From Pedococcus cremeus (GTDB lineage: Bacteria; Actinomycetota; Actinomycetes; Actinomycetales; Dermatophilaceae): a stretch of DNA of 64,000 nt. The DNA is taken from positions 62,001 through 126,000 of the forward strand of contig NZ_FOHB01000003.1 of assembly GCF_900111375.1 (NCBI RefSeq). The letters run 5' to 3'. Shown piece by piece: positions 1-8,700 of this stretch. Position 1 is the stretch's first letter. Every line of letters starts with the position of its first letter. The notes under the pieces are model-generated. The model was not told the origin of the DNA and searched no databases. It saw only the letters and a program-made list of their open reading frames with translations. The position numbers were made by a program, and so were the translations under genes.

Positions 1-602
1 CCGTCGGCCCGGACCAGGCTGCCGACGCCGTGAAGAAGGCTCTTCAGATGGGCGCCGACAAGGGCGTGCACGTCAACGACGAGGCCATCCACGGCTCCGA
101 CTCCGTCGCCACCTCGCTGGTGCTCGCCGAGGCCATCAAGAAGATCGGCGACGCCGACCTCGTGCTCACCGGCATGGCCTCGACCGACGGCACCATGAGC
201 GTCGTCCCCGCGATGCTCGCCGAGCGCCTGGGCCTGCCCCAGGTGACCTTCGCCTCCGAGCTGACCGTCGACGGCCAGCAGGTGACGATCCGCCGCGACG
301 GCGACGCCGCCTCCGAGACCATCGTCGCGTCGCTGCCGGCCCTGGTGTCGGTGACCGACCAGATCAACGAGCCGCGCTACCCCTCGTTCAAGGGGATCAT
401 GGCCGCGAAGAAGAAGCCGGTCGAGACCTGGGGCCTCGCCGACCTCGGTGTCGACGCCTCGCAGGTCGGCCTGGACGCCGCTTGGACGAAGGTCGAGTCC
501 TTCACCAAGCGCCCGCCGCGCCAGCAGGGCCAGATCGTCACCGACGAGGGTGACGGTGGCACCAAGCTCGCCGAGTTCCTGTCCGCGCAGAAGTTCATCT
601 GA
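1..602 (+). CDS. etfB: electron transfer flavoprotein beta subunit (5'-truncated by window edge)
   Basis: The reading frame is already open at base 3, so the gene begins upstream of the window and about the last 200 residues are visible. EtfB carries the structural AMP and forms a heterodimer with EtfA, passing electrons from acyl-CoA and other dehydrogenases to the quinone pool through ETF:quinone oxidoreductase. The visible part has the family signature region (VLTGMASTDGTMSVVPAMLA, followed by a GLPQVTFASEL-type strand) and the conserved end of the beta subunit (EPRYPSFKGIMAAKKKP), which carries the recognition-loop area. The stop at 600-602 is followed 29 bases later by etfA, so the two are co-transcribed. 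Assignment is by recognisable family sequence and pairing with etfA. Confidence 0.95.
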   Translation, partial: VGPDQAADAVKKALQMGADKGVHVNDEAIHGSDSVATSLVLAEAIKKIGDADLVLTGMASTDGTMSVVPAMLAERLGLPQVTFASELTVDGQQVTIRRDGDAASETIVASLPALVSVTDQINEPRYPSFKGIMAAKKKPVETWGLADLGVDASQVGLDAAWTKVESFTKRPPRQQGQIVTDEGDGGTKLAEFLSAQKFI

Positions 603-631
603 GCCGACCAGCAGAGAAGGAGTAGACAGAC

Positions 632-1591
632 ATGGCTGAAGTTCTCGTCCTGGTCGACCACGCCAACGGGACCGTCCGCAAGACGACCGCCGAGCTGCTG
701 ACCATCGCCCGCCGCCTCGGCGAGCCCTCCGCCGTCTTCGTCGGCGACGGATTCGACGCCGCCAAGGAGACGCTGGCCAAGTACGGCGCGGAGAAGGTCT
801 ACCGCGTCGAGTCCGCCGACGTCACCGACTACCTCGTCGCACCGCAGGCCGAGGTGCTGGCCCAGCTCGTCGAGAAGACCTCGCCCGCCGCGGTGCTCAT
901 CCCGAGCAACAGCGCCGGCAAGGAGGTCGCGGCCCGCCTCGCGATCAAGACGGAGTCGGGCCTGGTGACCGACGCCGTCGACGTGCAGCCGAAGGACGGC
1001 GGCGGTGTGCTCACCACCCAGTCCGTCTTCGCCGGCTCCTACTCGGTCTCCGCGACCGTCACCAAGGGCACGCCGATCGTCACGGTGAAGCCGAACTCCG
1101 CCGCCCCCGAGGAGGCTGCGGGTGCGGCCGCCGACGAGGTCGTCGAGGTGGCGGTGTCCGACGCCGCCAAGACCGCCCGGATCACCGAGTCCAAGCCCAA
1201 GGAGGCCACCGGCCGCCCCGAGCTCACCGAGGCCGCCATCGTCGTTTCCGGTGGCCGTGGCACCGGCGGTGACTTCTCCAAGGTCGAGGACTTCGCCGAC
1301 AGCCTCGGCGCCGCGGTGGGTGCCTCGCGCGCCGCCGTCGACGCCGGCTGGTACCCGCACACCAGCCAGGTCGGCCAGACGGGCAAGCAGGTCTCCCCGC
1401 AGCTCTACGTCGCCTGCGGCATCTCCGGTGCCATCCAGCACCGCGCGGGCATGCAGACGTCCAAGACGATCGTCGCGATCAACAAGGACGAGGAGGCGCC
1501 GATCTTCGAGCTCGTCGACTTCGGCGTCGTGGGCGACCTCTTCAGCGTGCTGCCGCAGGCCACCGACGCGGTCAAGGCCGCACGGGGCTGA
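632..1591 (+). CDS. etfA: electron transfer flavoprotein alpha subunit
   Basis: This 319-residue protein is the FAD-binding partner of EtfB. The N-terminal half is the adenine-nucleotide alpha-hydrolase-like fold. The C-terminal FAD domain (from about residue 195) shows [20 protein letters not shown], then the conserved stretch [20 protein letters not shown] and [10 protein letters not shown], residues that contact FAD in known ETFs, and it ends with [15 protein letters not shown]. The ATG at 632 is preceded by AGAAGGAG at good spacing, which fixes the start. It forms an operon with etfB and is followed by a strong hairpin terminator at 1661-1696. Confidence 0.97.
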   Translation: MAEVLVLVDHANGTVRKTTAELLTIARRLGEPSAVFVGDGFDAAKETLAKYGAEKVYRVESADVTDYLVAPQAEVLAQLVEKTSPAAVLIPSNSAGKEVAARLAIKTESGLVTDAVDVQPKDGGGVLTTQSVFAGSYSVSATVTKGTPIVTVKPNSAAPEEAAGAAADEVVEVAVSDAAKTARITESKPKEATGRPELTEAAIVVSGGRGTGGDFSKVEDFADSLGAAVGASRAAVDAGWYPHTSQVGQTGKQVSPQLYVACGISGAIQHRAGMQTSKTIVAINKDEEAPIFELVDFGVVGDLFSVLPQATDAVKAARG

Positions 1592-1660
1592 CCAAACGCG
1601 AGCTGACCTGACGACAGGCGCTCGCGTCCGGCCCGCTGCCGGGCAGCGCCCCGTGCGAGA

Positions 1661-1696
1661 AGCCCCCGTATGCCGTGCACACGGCATACGGGGGCT
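1661..1696. terminator. bidirectional hairpin terminator between etfA and a convergent gene
   Basis: A perfect 16-bp inverted repeat (AGCCCCCGTATGCCGT and its complement) surrounds a GCAC loop. It lies between the 3' ends of the convergent genes etfA and the small membrane protein at 1736-2122. The stem carries the recurrent octamer GTATGCCG in both orientations. Confidence 0.85.
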
Positions 1697-1735
1697 CTTG
1701 CGTTTCCGGGCGCCCCGGAGGAGGCCCGGCGGGTC

Positions 1736-2122
1736 CTAGAAGACCAGCTCGAGCACCGGTGCGTTGAGCAGGGTGGCGAGAGCCAGGATCACGACGGGAT
1801 AGGCCACCGGCGGCACCCGGACGGGCAGCCGGGCCGCCACGAGGGCGACGAGGCCACCGCCCAGGACCAGCGGGGCGACATAGGTCAGGGCGGTGAACGG
1901 ACGGCCCATCGTCACGAGGACGAGCAGCAGGGCCACCCACAGCGCGGCGGCGGAGATGAACCCGTACCGCCAGGCCGACGCGTTGGGTCGGCGGTCTGCC
2001 ACGGCGTCGGAGGAGCCGACGGATGGGCTCACCGGTGCCGTGACGGGTGCGACGGGTGCGCGGGTGACGGGTGTCGTCACGGTCGCGTTGACGGGTGCTG
2101 CGACGGCCGGCTCGGCTGCCAT
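1736..2122 (-). CDS. small membrane protein of unknown function
   Basis: A 128-residue protein. The first 45 residues are rich in Ala, Pro, Val and Thr and look disordered; the underlying DNA is an imperfect tandem of GTGACGGGT-like units near 2038-2100. Three hydrophobic segments follow: about residues 50-70 ([19 protein letters not shown]), 76-98 and 105-122. An upstream in-frame ATG at 2152 is open, but the ATG at 2122 has a textbook Shine-Dalgarno (GGAGGAGGGGACC) and a TAGCCT -10-like hexamer lies about 30 bases upstream, so I chose 2122. I do not recognise the family. It is a predicted integral membrane protein and nothing in the context suggests a role. Confidence 0.7.
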   Translation of the reverse strand: MAAEPAVAAPVNATVTTPVTRAPVAPVTAPVSPSVGSSDAVADRRPNASAWRYGFISAAALWVALLLVLVTMGRPFTALTYVAPLVLGGGLVALVAARLPVRVPPVAYPVVILALATLLNAPVLELVF

Positions 2123-2242
2123 GGTCCCCTCCTCCGAGGTGGCGGTCGCCATTCAGGCTAGGGCTGGGTTCGCGGAAGCGCGCGTTGCGCGGGCGGGACA
2201 CGCAGGCGTCCGCCTCGCCCGCGCGCCCGGAGGCGCACCGGA

Positions 2243-2278
2243 AGGGGCGGCCCCGGACACTGCTCCGGGACCGCCCCT
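2243..2278 (-). terminator. hairpin terminator downstream of the subtilase gene
   Basis: A 15-bp stem with one mismatch (AGGGGCGGCCCCGGA against TCCGGGACCGCCCCT) and a short loop lies 50 bases past the subtilase stop on the minus strand. Confidence 0.7.
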
Positions 2279-2329
2279 CCGCGCGGGCTCAGCGGCGCGC
2301 GCGCCTCGCCCGTGCCGCGGTGGAACCTC

Positions 2330-3814
2330 TCACTTCACCGCTGCGGCCGCGGCGACGACGTCGACGAGGCCGTGGCCCTTGTCGTAGGACGTCGTGCCGT
2401 TCGGGTCACCGCCCTCGTAGGCGGCGCCGTCGGCGTACTTGTACGCCGTGGACTCGATGGCCGCCTCGATCTGCGCCGGGGTGGCGGAGGGGTTGGCCTG
2501 GAAGAGCTGCGCCACGATGCCGGAGATGTGCGGTGTGGCCATCGAGGTGCCCGAGATCGTGTTGTAGTCGCCGCCGTCCTTCGGGTCGAGCCCGGTCGAG
2601 CAGACCGGCAGGTAGACCCGGCACGAGGAGGTGATGTCCTCACCGGGCGCGGAGATGTCGGGGTACGTCGACAGGTCGCCCTTCTTGCCGCGGGAGGAGA
2701 AGTCGGAGACGGTGCCGTCACGGGTGCCGGTGTTCTGGTCGAAGAACGACGCGACGCTGATGATGCCCGGGGTGGGGTCCATGCCGGGCGGGTTGGACAT
2801 GCTCTGCGAGCCGTCACCGCCGTCGTTGCCGTTCGCCCAGACGGTCACCACGCCGTCCTTGACCAGCTCGCGCTGCAGCTTCACGGTGGCCGAGTTCGGG
2901 TCGAACGCGCCGCCGCCACTGGGGCCGTAGGAGTTCGACGTCACCTTGATCGGCGGGCACTGGGCCGCCGGCACGCCCGCGCCACACGGGGCGTCGTGGT
3001 GCTCGAGCACCCAGTTCAGGGCCGCGTCGGCGCCGATGATGAACAGGACCGCGCCGGTGCTGATGCTCACCAGGCTCGCGCCCGGGGCCGCGCCGTGCAT
3101 CTTGGTGCCGTCCGAGAGGGTGACGTCGCGACCGGCCACGATGCCGTTGACGTGCATCCCGTGCCCGCCGCCGGAGACGAGGTCGGTGTCGGCCGAGCCG
3201 GCGTCGACCGGCGCACAGGTGCTCTCCGTCAGCGGCTCGCACACCATCTTGAGGTTCTTGACCACGGCAGAGGTGCCGTCCGCGTTCTGCAGGAACGGGT
3301 GGGTCGGGTCCACGCCGGAGTCGATGACGGCCACCGAGACACCCTTGCCGTCGAGCGAGGTGCCGTCGGCCCCGGTGAGGGTGCTGCGCGCCTCGTCACC
3401 CCGGGTCGCCTTGTTGGAGGTCGCGAGCGAGAAGGCGATGGGCTGGTTGCCCTCGACGTAGGTGACCCCGGGCTGGCTGCGGACCAGCTGCACCTGCGCG
3501 GGCAGCCCCGTCGCGACGACGACGCCGATGCGGTCGAAGGTGGTGTTGGTCGTCAGCCCCGCCGCTCGCACCGCGCTGCGGGCCGCCTCGAGGTCGGTGC
3601 CGTGCACGAGCACCGTGGTCGGGGTGGCTGCGTCGAGCACGTCGAGCTGCCGGGAGAGCCACGGTTGCACCGGGGCGAGCACTCGATCTCCGCTGAGGAC
3701 ACCGCCGCTGAGGGCGTCGCCGCCGGGCAGCACCGATCCCGATGCGGGGGCGGCCAGGGCGAGGAGGGTCAGGCCTGCGGCCGCCACGGCGACCGGTCTC
3801 TTCAGGTTGCGCAT
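2330..3814 (-). CDS. secreted S8 family serine peptidase (subtilase)
   Basis: A 494-residue subtilisin-like protease. The start at 3814 gives a Sec signal peptide (RNLKRPVAVAAAGLTLLALA, cleavage near AAPASG) and is preceded by GAGAGG. A much longer in-frame extension to 5110 runs antisense through the cysteine desulfurase gene and is spurious. A propeptide/inhibitor_I9-like region spans about residues 55-135. The catalytic triad is complete: Asp165 in VAVIDSGVDPTHP, His218 in GGHGMHVNG, oxyanion Asn294 in VTSNSYGPSG and Ser424 in SGTSMATPHISG. Four Cys in the 190-285 region may form disulfides outside the cell. There is no C-terminal anchor, so it is probably released. It is transcribed alone and divergently from the cysteine desulfurase gene. 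Confidence 0.93.
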   Translation of the reverse strand: MRNLKRPVAVAAAGLTLLALAAPASGSVLPGGDALSGGVLSGDRVLAPVQPWLSRQLDVLDAATPTTVLVHGTDLEAARSAVRAAGLTTNTTFDRIGVVVATGLPAQVQLVRSQPGVTYVEGNQPIAFSLATSNKATRGDEARSTLTGADGTSLDGKGVSVAVIDSGVDPTHPFLQNADGTSAVVKNLKMVCEPLTESTCAPVDAGSADTDLVSGGGHGMHVNGIVAGRDVTLSDGTKMHGAAPGASLVSISTGAVLFIIGADAALNWVLEHHDAPCGAGVPAAQCPPIKVTSNSYGPSGGGAFDPNSATVKLQRELVKDGVVTVWANGNDGGDGSQSMSNPPGMDPTPGIISVASFFDQNTGTRDGTVSDFSSRGKKGDLSTYPDISAPGEDITSSCRVYLPVCSTGLDPKDGGDYNTISGTSMATPHISGIVAQLFQANPSATPAQIEAAIESTAYKYADGAAYEGGDPNGTTSYDKGHGLVDVVAAAAAVK

Positions 3815-3912
3815 GCTTTCCTCTCGGGGAACGGCGGCGGCGTCGTTGCCGGTCGCCTGCCCGGGCCAACGAGGCTCCCCGGGGCGGGTTACGGCTGGAC
3901 GGGTCAGGGATC

Positions 3913-3927
3913 GGCCAACGGTTGGCC
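3913..3927. promoter_or_regulatory. palindrome in the subtilase / cysteine desulfurase divergent region
   Basis: GGCCAACGGTTGGCC is a 15-bp inverted repeat sitting 100 bases upstream of the subtilase start. Further CCAACGAGG copies flank it (near 3864 and 3948). It is a candidate operator; the regulator is unknown. Confidence 0.4.
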
Positions 3928-4000
3928 AACCCCTGGACAACAGCCCGCCAACGAGGATCCGGGACCGGTCGGCAGCCGCAGGCGCCCGCGCGCCGCGACG

Positions 4001-4006
4001 TAGACT
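4001..4006 (+). promoter_or_regulatory. -10 element of a leaderless promoter (cysteine desulfurase)
   Basis: TAGACT is followed by exactly 6 bases and then the GTG start at 4013. There is no Shine-Dalgarno, so the transcript probably begins at or next to the start codon. Confidence 0.65.
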
Positions 4007-4012
4007 CGCCCG

Positions 4013-5200
4013 GTGACCGCCTACCTCGACCACGCCGCCACGACGCCGATGCTCCCGTCGGCCGTCGCGGCCATGGCCGAGCAGCTCTCGGTGGTCGGCA
4101 ACGCCTCCTCGCTGCACACCTCCGGCCGGTCGGCCCGCCGGGTGGTGGAGGAGTCGCGTGAGCGGCTGGCGAAGGCGATCGGAGCCCGCCCCTCCGAGGT
4201 GGTCTTCACCTCGGGTGGCACCGAGTCGGACAACGTCGCCGTCACCGGGGCCTTCCAGTCCCGACGCGAGCAGGACCCCGCACGCACCCGGCTCGTCGTC
4301 AGCGCCATCGAGCACCACGCGGTGCTCGACTGCGTGGAGCACCTGGTCGCCCGCGAGGGCGCCACGGTCACGTGGGTCGAGCCCGATGCCCGCGGGGTGG
4401 TCATCGCCGACGCGGTGCGGGCCGCCATCGAGGAGGACCCCGGCTCGGTGGCGCTCGTCAGCGTGATGTGGGCCAACAACGAGGTCGGCACCGTGCAGCC
4501 GGTGCGCGACATCGTGCGCGCGGCGCACGAGCACGGCATACCGGTGCACAGCGACGCGGTGCAGGCGCTCGGGCACGTGCCCGTTCACTTCGCCGAGAGC
4601 GGCCTCGACCTCATGACCGTCACGGCGCACAAGGTCGGCGGCCCGCTCGGGGTCGGCGCGCTCGTCGTCAAGCGCAGCATGGCCCTGGTGCCGCAGACCC
4701 ACGGCGGCGGCCAGGAGCGGCAGGTGCGCAGCGGCACGCTCGACACCCCGGCCATCCGGGGGTTCGCGGTGGCGGTCGAGGAGTCCGTCGGCCGCCTCGA
4801 GGAGGAGGCCGTGCGCGTGGCGGCGCTGCGCGACCGGCTGCTCACCACCGCCCTCGGCCTCGGCTACGGCATCACCGTGAGCGGGGCCTGGGAGCCGGGC
4901 GACACGACCCGGCGGCTGCCCGGGAACGCCCACCTGCTGGTGCCCGGCTGCGAGGGTGACTCGCTCCTCTACCTGCTCGACGCCGCCGGCGTGGAGTGCT
5001 CCACCGGCTCGGCGTGCCAGGCCGGGGTGCCGCAGCCCAGCCACGTGCTGCTGGCGATGGGTGTCCCGGAGCAGGAGGCGCGCGGTGCCCTGCGGCTGAC
5101 CCTGGGCCACACGTCGACCGACGCCGACGTCGACGCCTTCCTCGCCGCCCTGCCCGCGGCGGTCGAGCGGGCCCGCCGCGCCTCGGGGATGGCGAGCTGA
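4013..5200 (+). CDS. cysteine desulfurase (class V aminotransferase fold)
   Basis: A 395-residue PLP enzyme that moves sulfur from L-cysteine onto an active-site Cys as persulfide. It begins YLDHAATTP, the family signature. HH at 101-102 is the PLP-stacking region, Lys207 in [12 protein letters not shown] forms the Schiff base, and the mobile loop [10 protein letters not shown] places the catalytic Cys at 335. The loop is of IscS/NifS type. The stop codon overlaps the ATG of mnmA (TGATG), so the two are translationally coupled. The likely job is to supply sulfur for tRNA 2-thiouridine, although Fe-S assembly is possible. The transcript appears leaderless. Confidence 0.95.
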   Translation: MTAYLDHAATTPMLPSAVAAMAEQLSVVGNASSLHTSGRSARRVVEESRERLAKAIGARPSEVVFTSGGTESDNVAVTGAFQSRREQDPARTRLVVSAIEHHAVLDCVEHLVAREGATVTWVEPDARGVVIADAVRAAIEEDPGSVALVSVMWANNEVGTVQPVRDIVRAAHEHGIPVHSDAVQALGHVPVHFAESGLDLMTVTAHKVGGPLGVGALVVKRSMALVPQTHGGGQERQVRSGTLDTPAIRGFAVAVEESVGRLEEEAVRVAALRDRLLTTALGLGYGITVSGAWEPGDTTRRLPGNAHLLVPGCEGDSLLYLLDAAGVECSTGSACQAGVPQPSHVLLAMGVPEQEARGALRLTLGHTSTDADVDAFLAALPAAVERARRASGMAS

Positions 5201-6285
5201 TGCGCGTCGTCGCCGCCATGAGCGGGGGAGTGGACTCCGCGGTCGCCGCGGCCCGGATGCTCGACGCCGGCCACGAGGTCGTGGGGGTGCACCTCGCGCT
5301 CTCGCAGAGCGCCGCCACGTTGCGCGAGAGCGCCCGCGGCTGCTGCACCATCGAGGACGCCGGCGACGCCCGCCGGGTGGCCGACATGCTCGGCATCCCC
5401 TTCTACGTGTGGGACATGGCGGCCCGCTTCAAGCGCGACGTCGTCGAGGACTTCGTCGCCGAGTACTCCGCCGGCCGCACCCCCAACCCGTGCCTGCGCT
5501 GCAACGAGAAGATCAAGTTCGCCGCGCTGCTCGACAAGGCGGTCGCGCTGGGCTTCGACGCGGTCGCGACCGGGCACTATGCCCAGGTCGTGGAGCGGCC
5601 CGACGGCGGCCGTGAGCTGCACCGCGCGGTGGACCCCGCCAAGGACCAGTCCTACGTGCTCGGCGTGCTGACCGCCGAGCAGCTGGCCCGTTCCTTCTTC
5701 CCGCTCGGCGACAGCACCAAGCCACAGGTGCGGGAGGAGGCGAAGGATCGCGGGTTCTACGTCGCCTCCAAGCCCGACTCCCACGACATCTGCTTCATCG
5801 CCGACGGCGACACCCGACGCTGGCTGACCGAGCGGCTCGGCGAGCAGCCGGGTGACATCGTCGACGCCGGGTCCGGCCAGGTGGTGGGTGCGCACGCCGG
5901 CGCCTACGGCTACACCGTGGGCCAGCGCCGCGGCCTCGGCCTGCCCCGGCACAGCCAGGACGGGCAGCCCCGCTACGTCGTCGACGTCGACGCCCGCACC
6001 AACACCGTCGTCGTCGGCACCGCGGACCTGCTGGGGGTCAACGCCCTCACCGGCGACCACGCCCGGTGGTGCGGACCGGCTCCCGAGGGCGTGATCGAGG
6101 TCGGCGCCCAGGTGCGTGCCCACGGCGAGGAGGTACCGGCCACCGCCTGGGCCGACGGCGACCGCGTCGAGGTGCGGCTCTCCGAGCGGGTCCGCGGCGT
6201 CGCGCCCGGGCAGTCCGTGGTGCTCTACGAGGGGACCCGCGTGGTCGGCTCCGCGACGATCGGCGCGGCGACGCTCGAGCGCTGA
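5200..6285 (+). CDS. mnmA: tRNA-specific 2-thiouridylase
   Basis: A 361-residue enzyme that adenylates U34 of tRNA-Lys/Glu/Gln and replaces O2 with sulfur. The PP-loop SGGVDS sits at residues 8-13. The catalytic pair is Cys98 ([13 protein letters not shown]) and Cys198 ([10 protein letters not shown]), followed by the C-terminal beta-barrel domains. The ATG overlaps the cysteine desulfurase stop by one base. Length and motifs match the family. Sulfur would come from the desulfurase made just before it. Some longer upstream in-frame starts exist, but they lie inside the desulfurase gene and are rejected. Confidence 0.96.
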   Translation: MRVVAAMSGGVDSAVAAARMLDAGHEVVGVHLALSQSAATLRESARGCCTIEDAGDARRVADMLGIPFYVWDMAARFKRDVVEDFVAEYSAGRTPNPCLRCNEKIKFAALLDKAVALGFDAVATGHYAQVVERPDGGRELHRAVDPAKDQSYVLGVLTAEQLARSFFPLGDSTKPQVREEAKDRGFYVASKPDSHDICFIADGDTRRWLTERLGEQPGDIVDAGSGQVVGAHAGAYGYTVGQRRGLGLPRHSQDGQPRYVVDVDARTNTVVVGTADLLGVNALTGDHARWCGPAPEGVIEVGAQVRAHGEEVPATAWADGDRVEVRLSERVRGVAPGQSVVLYEGTRVVGSATIGAATLER

Positions 6286-6286
6286 C

Positions 6287-6378
6287 CGGTATGCCGCGCC
6301 TGCCGCGCGGGCGTCCGGTAAGGGCGCCGCTCGGGCGGCGGGTGAGGGCGCCGCTGGGGTGGGCGAGCGGCATACCCG
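6287..6378. repeat. intergenic inverted and direct repeats after mnmA
   Basis: The mnmA / esterase convergent gap is bounded by CCGGTATGCCGC and its near-complement GCGGCATACCCG. Between them lie two copies of AGGGCGCCGCT (around 6319 and 6345). It could act as a weak bidirectional terminator. Confidence 0.4.
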
Positions 6379-6386
6379 TGCCCGCG

Positions 6387-7661
6387 CTAGGGCTTCGGCG
6401 CGAAGCCCGGCAGCGTCTTCCCCAGCCAGGTGAGCGTCGAGGGCAGCAGGGCCTGCCAGATGCCGACCCGGTGACCGGCGTGCCGCAGGACGACGGCCTC
6501 GATCGCCAGCGGGGGGCGTGCCGCCTTCAGGAAGGCTGCGCTCGAGCTGTAGGACGTGGCGTCCGCGTGGGACGTCTCGAGCCACATCGCGGCCGGCGGT
6601 GGCTTGCGACGCGCGAGGGCCACGAGGTCGTAGCGGCGGGCCAGGGCGCTCTGGGGAGGGTAGGGCTCGTACAGGCCGAACTCGGGCCGGAAGTAGCCGC
6701 CGAGCACGACCGCCCCGCCGTACTGGGCGGGGTGCAGCATGCTGGCCATCGCCGCGCACCACCCGCCGGTGGACAGGCCCATCGCGGCCCAGGAGCCACG
6801 GTCGGTGCGCACCCGGAAGGTCTTGGCGACCCAGTTCGGCACGTCGACCGTCAGCCAGGTCTCCAGCTGCGGCCGCCCGGGGCGGCCGTTGACGCACTCG
6901 GTGTCGAACCCACGGGGGATCTCCACCTGCGGCGAGACGATGAGGGCCGGGGCGATCTCGTGCGCCGCGACCTTCTGGTCCATCACGGTCGGCAGGTTCA
7001 TGCTGTCGGACGCCAACCAGCGGCTGGGCGAGCTGGGGTACCCCTGGAAGGTCTCGATCACCGGGTAGCGGGTGCCGGCGTTCGCCGCGGCGGTGTAGCC
7101 CTGGGGGAGCTGGACGATGACCGTGTTGACGATCCCGCTGGCCGGGCCGTGCACCGTGTAGGAGATCGGCTGGGCCGACGACGCCCCGGCGGGCAGCGGG
7201 GGCAGGGTCGAAGCGGCCTTCGCCGCCCGACCGTGGACCGTGGCCCGCCCGGCCTGCGTGGCGTTGCCTCCTCGCTTGAGTCCGGTGGTGGTGACGGTGC
7301 CCGTCAGCGCTCCCTTGAGGTCGGTCCAGTCGGCGAAGAAGAGGTACTGCGCGTTGAGCTGGGTGGCGGCCGTCAGCAGCACGAGGGCGTTGACCACGAG
7401 CAGCGTCCCCACCCTGGCCGCGACCTTCCCGGGGCTGGGGCCGGCCAGCGCCGGCCACTCCGCGACGACGACGAGGAAGGCCAGGACCGTCAGCGCGATG
7501 ACCAGCCCGAGGAAGGCGCCGCCGGTCAGTGACACGGGGTGCCACCGGAGCGCAGTGCGGACGCTGCCGTCATGTGTCAACGGTAGGTCGACCCGCTCGG
7601 AGGACGCTGGATGTCGGCTGAGAACCTGCTGCACGGCACCGCGGGGTTCAGGGCGTGGCAC
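6387..7661 (-). CDS. membrane-anchored esterase (PF00756-like alpha/beta hydrolase)
   Basis: Up to 424 residues, with two N-terminal transmembrane segments (about 46-66 and 84-103) and then an extracytoplasmic alpha/beta-hydrolase domain. The nucleophile elbow is MGLSTGG with Ser297, and the HAGHRVGIWQ stretch near residue 395 carries the likely catalytic His. The layout resembles actinobacterial esterases related to the antigen 85 mycolyltransferase/esterase D fold, often annotated 'esterase family protein'. The substrate cannot be told. The start is uncertain: GTG at 7661 lacks a ribosome-binding site, and later GTG or TTG codons before the first membrane segment are possible. It is convergent with mnmA and divergent from the MetE-like gene. 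Confidence 0.8.
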   Translation of the reverse strand: MPRPEPRGAVQQVLSRHPASSERVDLPLTHDGSVRTALRWHPVSLTGGAFLGLVIALTVLAFLVVVAEWPALAGPSPGKVAARVGTLLVVNALVLLTAATQLNAQYLFFADWTDLKGALTGTVTTTGLKRGGNATQAGRATVHGRAAKAASTLPPLPAGASSAQPISYTVHGPASGIVNTVIVQLPQGYTAAANAGTRYPVIETFQGYPSSPSRWLASDSMNLPTVMDQKVAAHEIAPALIVSPQVEIPRGFDTECVNGRPGRPQLETWLTVDVPNWVAKTFRVRTDRGSWAAMGLSTGGWCAAMASMLHPAQYGGAVVLGGYFRPEFGLYEPYPPQSALARRYDLVALARRKPPPAAMWLETSHADATSYSSSAAFLKAARPPLAIEAVVLRHAGHRVGIWQALLPSTLTWLGKTLPGFAPKP

Positions 7662-7668
7662 GCGCGAC

Positions 7669-7674
7669 TAGGGT
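7669..7674 (+). promoter_or_regulatory. -10 element of a leaderless promoter (MetE-like gene)
   Basis: TAGGGT is followed by 6 bases and the GTG start at 7681. No ribosome-binding site is present. Confidence 0.6.
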
Positions 7675-7680
7675 CAGGGC

Positions 7681-8664
7681 GTGACACGCGCAACCGGCAT
7701 CGGATCCTGGCCCGGCACCGACCTGCGCGAGGCGCTGCGGACGGTGCAGGGGCTGCTCGCGGAGGAGGGGCTCCCGTACCTCCCCGAGGCACCGGCACGG
7801 GGTCCCGGGGCCGACATGGTGGGCCGCGCAGCCGGCCTGCTCGTCGACCTCACCGTCGACCTCCAGCCCTCGGGCTGGCGCTTCGTCGACCGCCCCGGCC
7901 GCGACGCGGGGCGCACGGCGTCGTTCTGGCGGCGCGACCTCGACGACCTCGCCGAGGTCTTCGACGGCTACGAGGGCGAGCTCAAGCTCGCGGTCGCCGG
8001 CCCCTGGACCCTCGCCGCGAGCCTCCAGCTGCACCGGGGCGAGCGGGCCCTCGCCGACGAGGGCGCGGTGCGCGACCTGACGGGGTCGCTGGCCGAGGGC
8101 GTGCGGGGCCACCTGGCCGACGTCGAGCGCCTCGTGCCCGGCGCGCAGCTCGTGCTCCAGGTCGACGAGCCGTCGCTGCCGGCCGTGCTGGCCGGCCGCC
8201 TGCCGACGGCCTCCGGCTACGGGCACCTGCGCCCGGTCGACCCGCAGGTCGCCCGGCAGGGGCTCGAGGAGGTCCTGGCCGCGGCGGGGGAGCGACCCAC
8301 CGTGGTGCACTGCTGCGCGCCCGACGCCCCGCTGCCGCTGCTGCGCTCCACCGGGGCGGGTGCCCTCGCCATCGACACCACGGCGCTCACGCCGGCCCGC
8401 TGGGAGTCCGTGGCCGCCACCGTCGAGGCAGGCACCACGCTGTATGCCGGGTGCCTGCCCACCGATGGCAGCGGCACCTCGGCGGGCGCGTGGCGCCAGA
8501 TCGTGCAGGCCTGGCAGAGAACGGGGTTACCGCTGTCGGCGCTCGCTGACATCGTGGTCAGCCCGGCCTGCGGACTGGCCGGGCTCACACCTGCGGGGGC
8601 CCGCGACGTTCAACGGTCGGCCGTCGAGGTGGCCAGAGAACTGTCCGAACGCGCAGAGGGCTGA
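7681..8664 (+). CDS. MetE-like zinc protein (vitamin B12-independent methionine synthase C-terminal domain family)
   Basis: A 327-residue single-domain protein of the UROD/MetE-like superfamily. It opens with TGIGSWPGTDLREAL, as in the actinobacterial family annotated 'methionine synthase'. The zinc-site pattern of MetE is kept: His210-x-Cys212 in VVHCCAPD and Cys297 in VVSPACGLAG. It lacks the N-terminal half of true MetE (which is about 750 residues), so activity with methyltetrahydrofolate is not assured. Methyl transfer to a thiol is the safest statement. It is followed at short distance by a DMT-family exporter on the same strand. Confidence 0.8.
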   Translation: MTRATGIGSWPGTDLREALRTVQGLLAEEGLPYLPEAPARGPGADMVGRAAGLLVDLTVDLQPSGWRFVDRPGRDAGRTASFWRRDLDDLAEVFDGYEGELKLAVAGPWTLAASLQLHRGERALADEGAVRDLTGSLAEGVRGHLADVERLVPGAQLVLQVDEPSLPAVLAGRLPTASGYGHLRPVDPQVARQGLEEVLAAAGERPTVVHCCAPDAPLPLLRSTGAGALAIDTTALTPARWESVAATVEAGTTLYAGCLPTDGSGTSAGAWRQIVQAWQRTGLPLSALADIVVSPACGLAGLTPAGARDVQRSAVEVARELSERAEG

Positions 8665-8700
8665 CCGGCCCCCACCGGTGAGCAGAGAGTCGAGGAGCCC

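Noticed and set aside
2330-5110. A 926-residue minus-strand open frame that would fuse a long Arg/His-rich N-terminus to the subtilase
   Set aside because: The extension lies antisense to the cysteine desulfurase gene, has shadow-frame composition, and the subtilase has its own signal peptide and ribosome-binding site at 3814.
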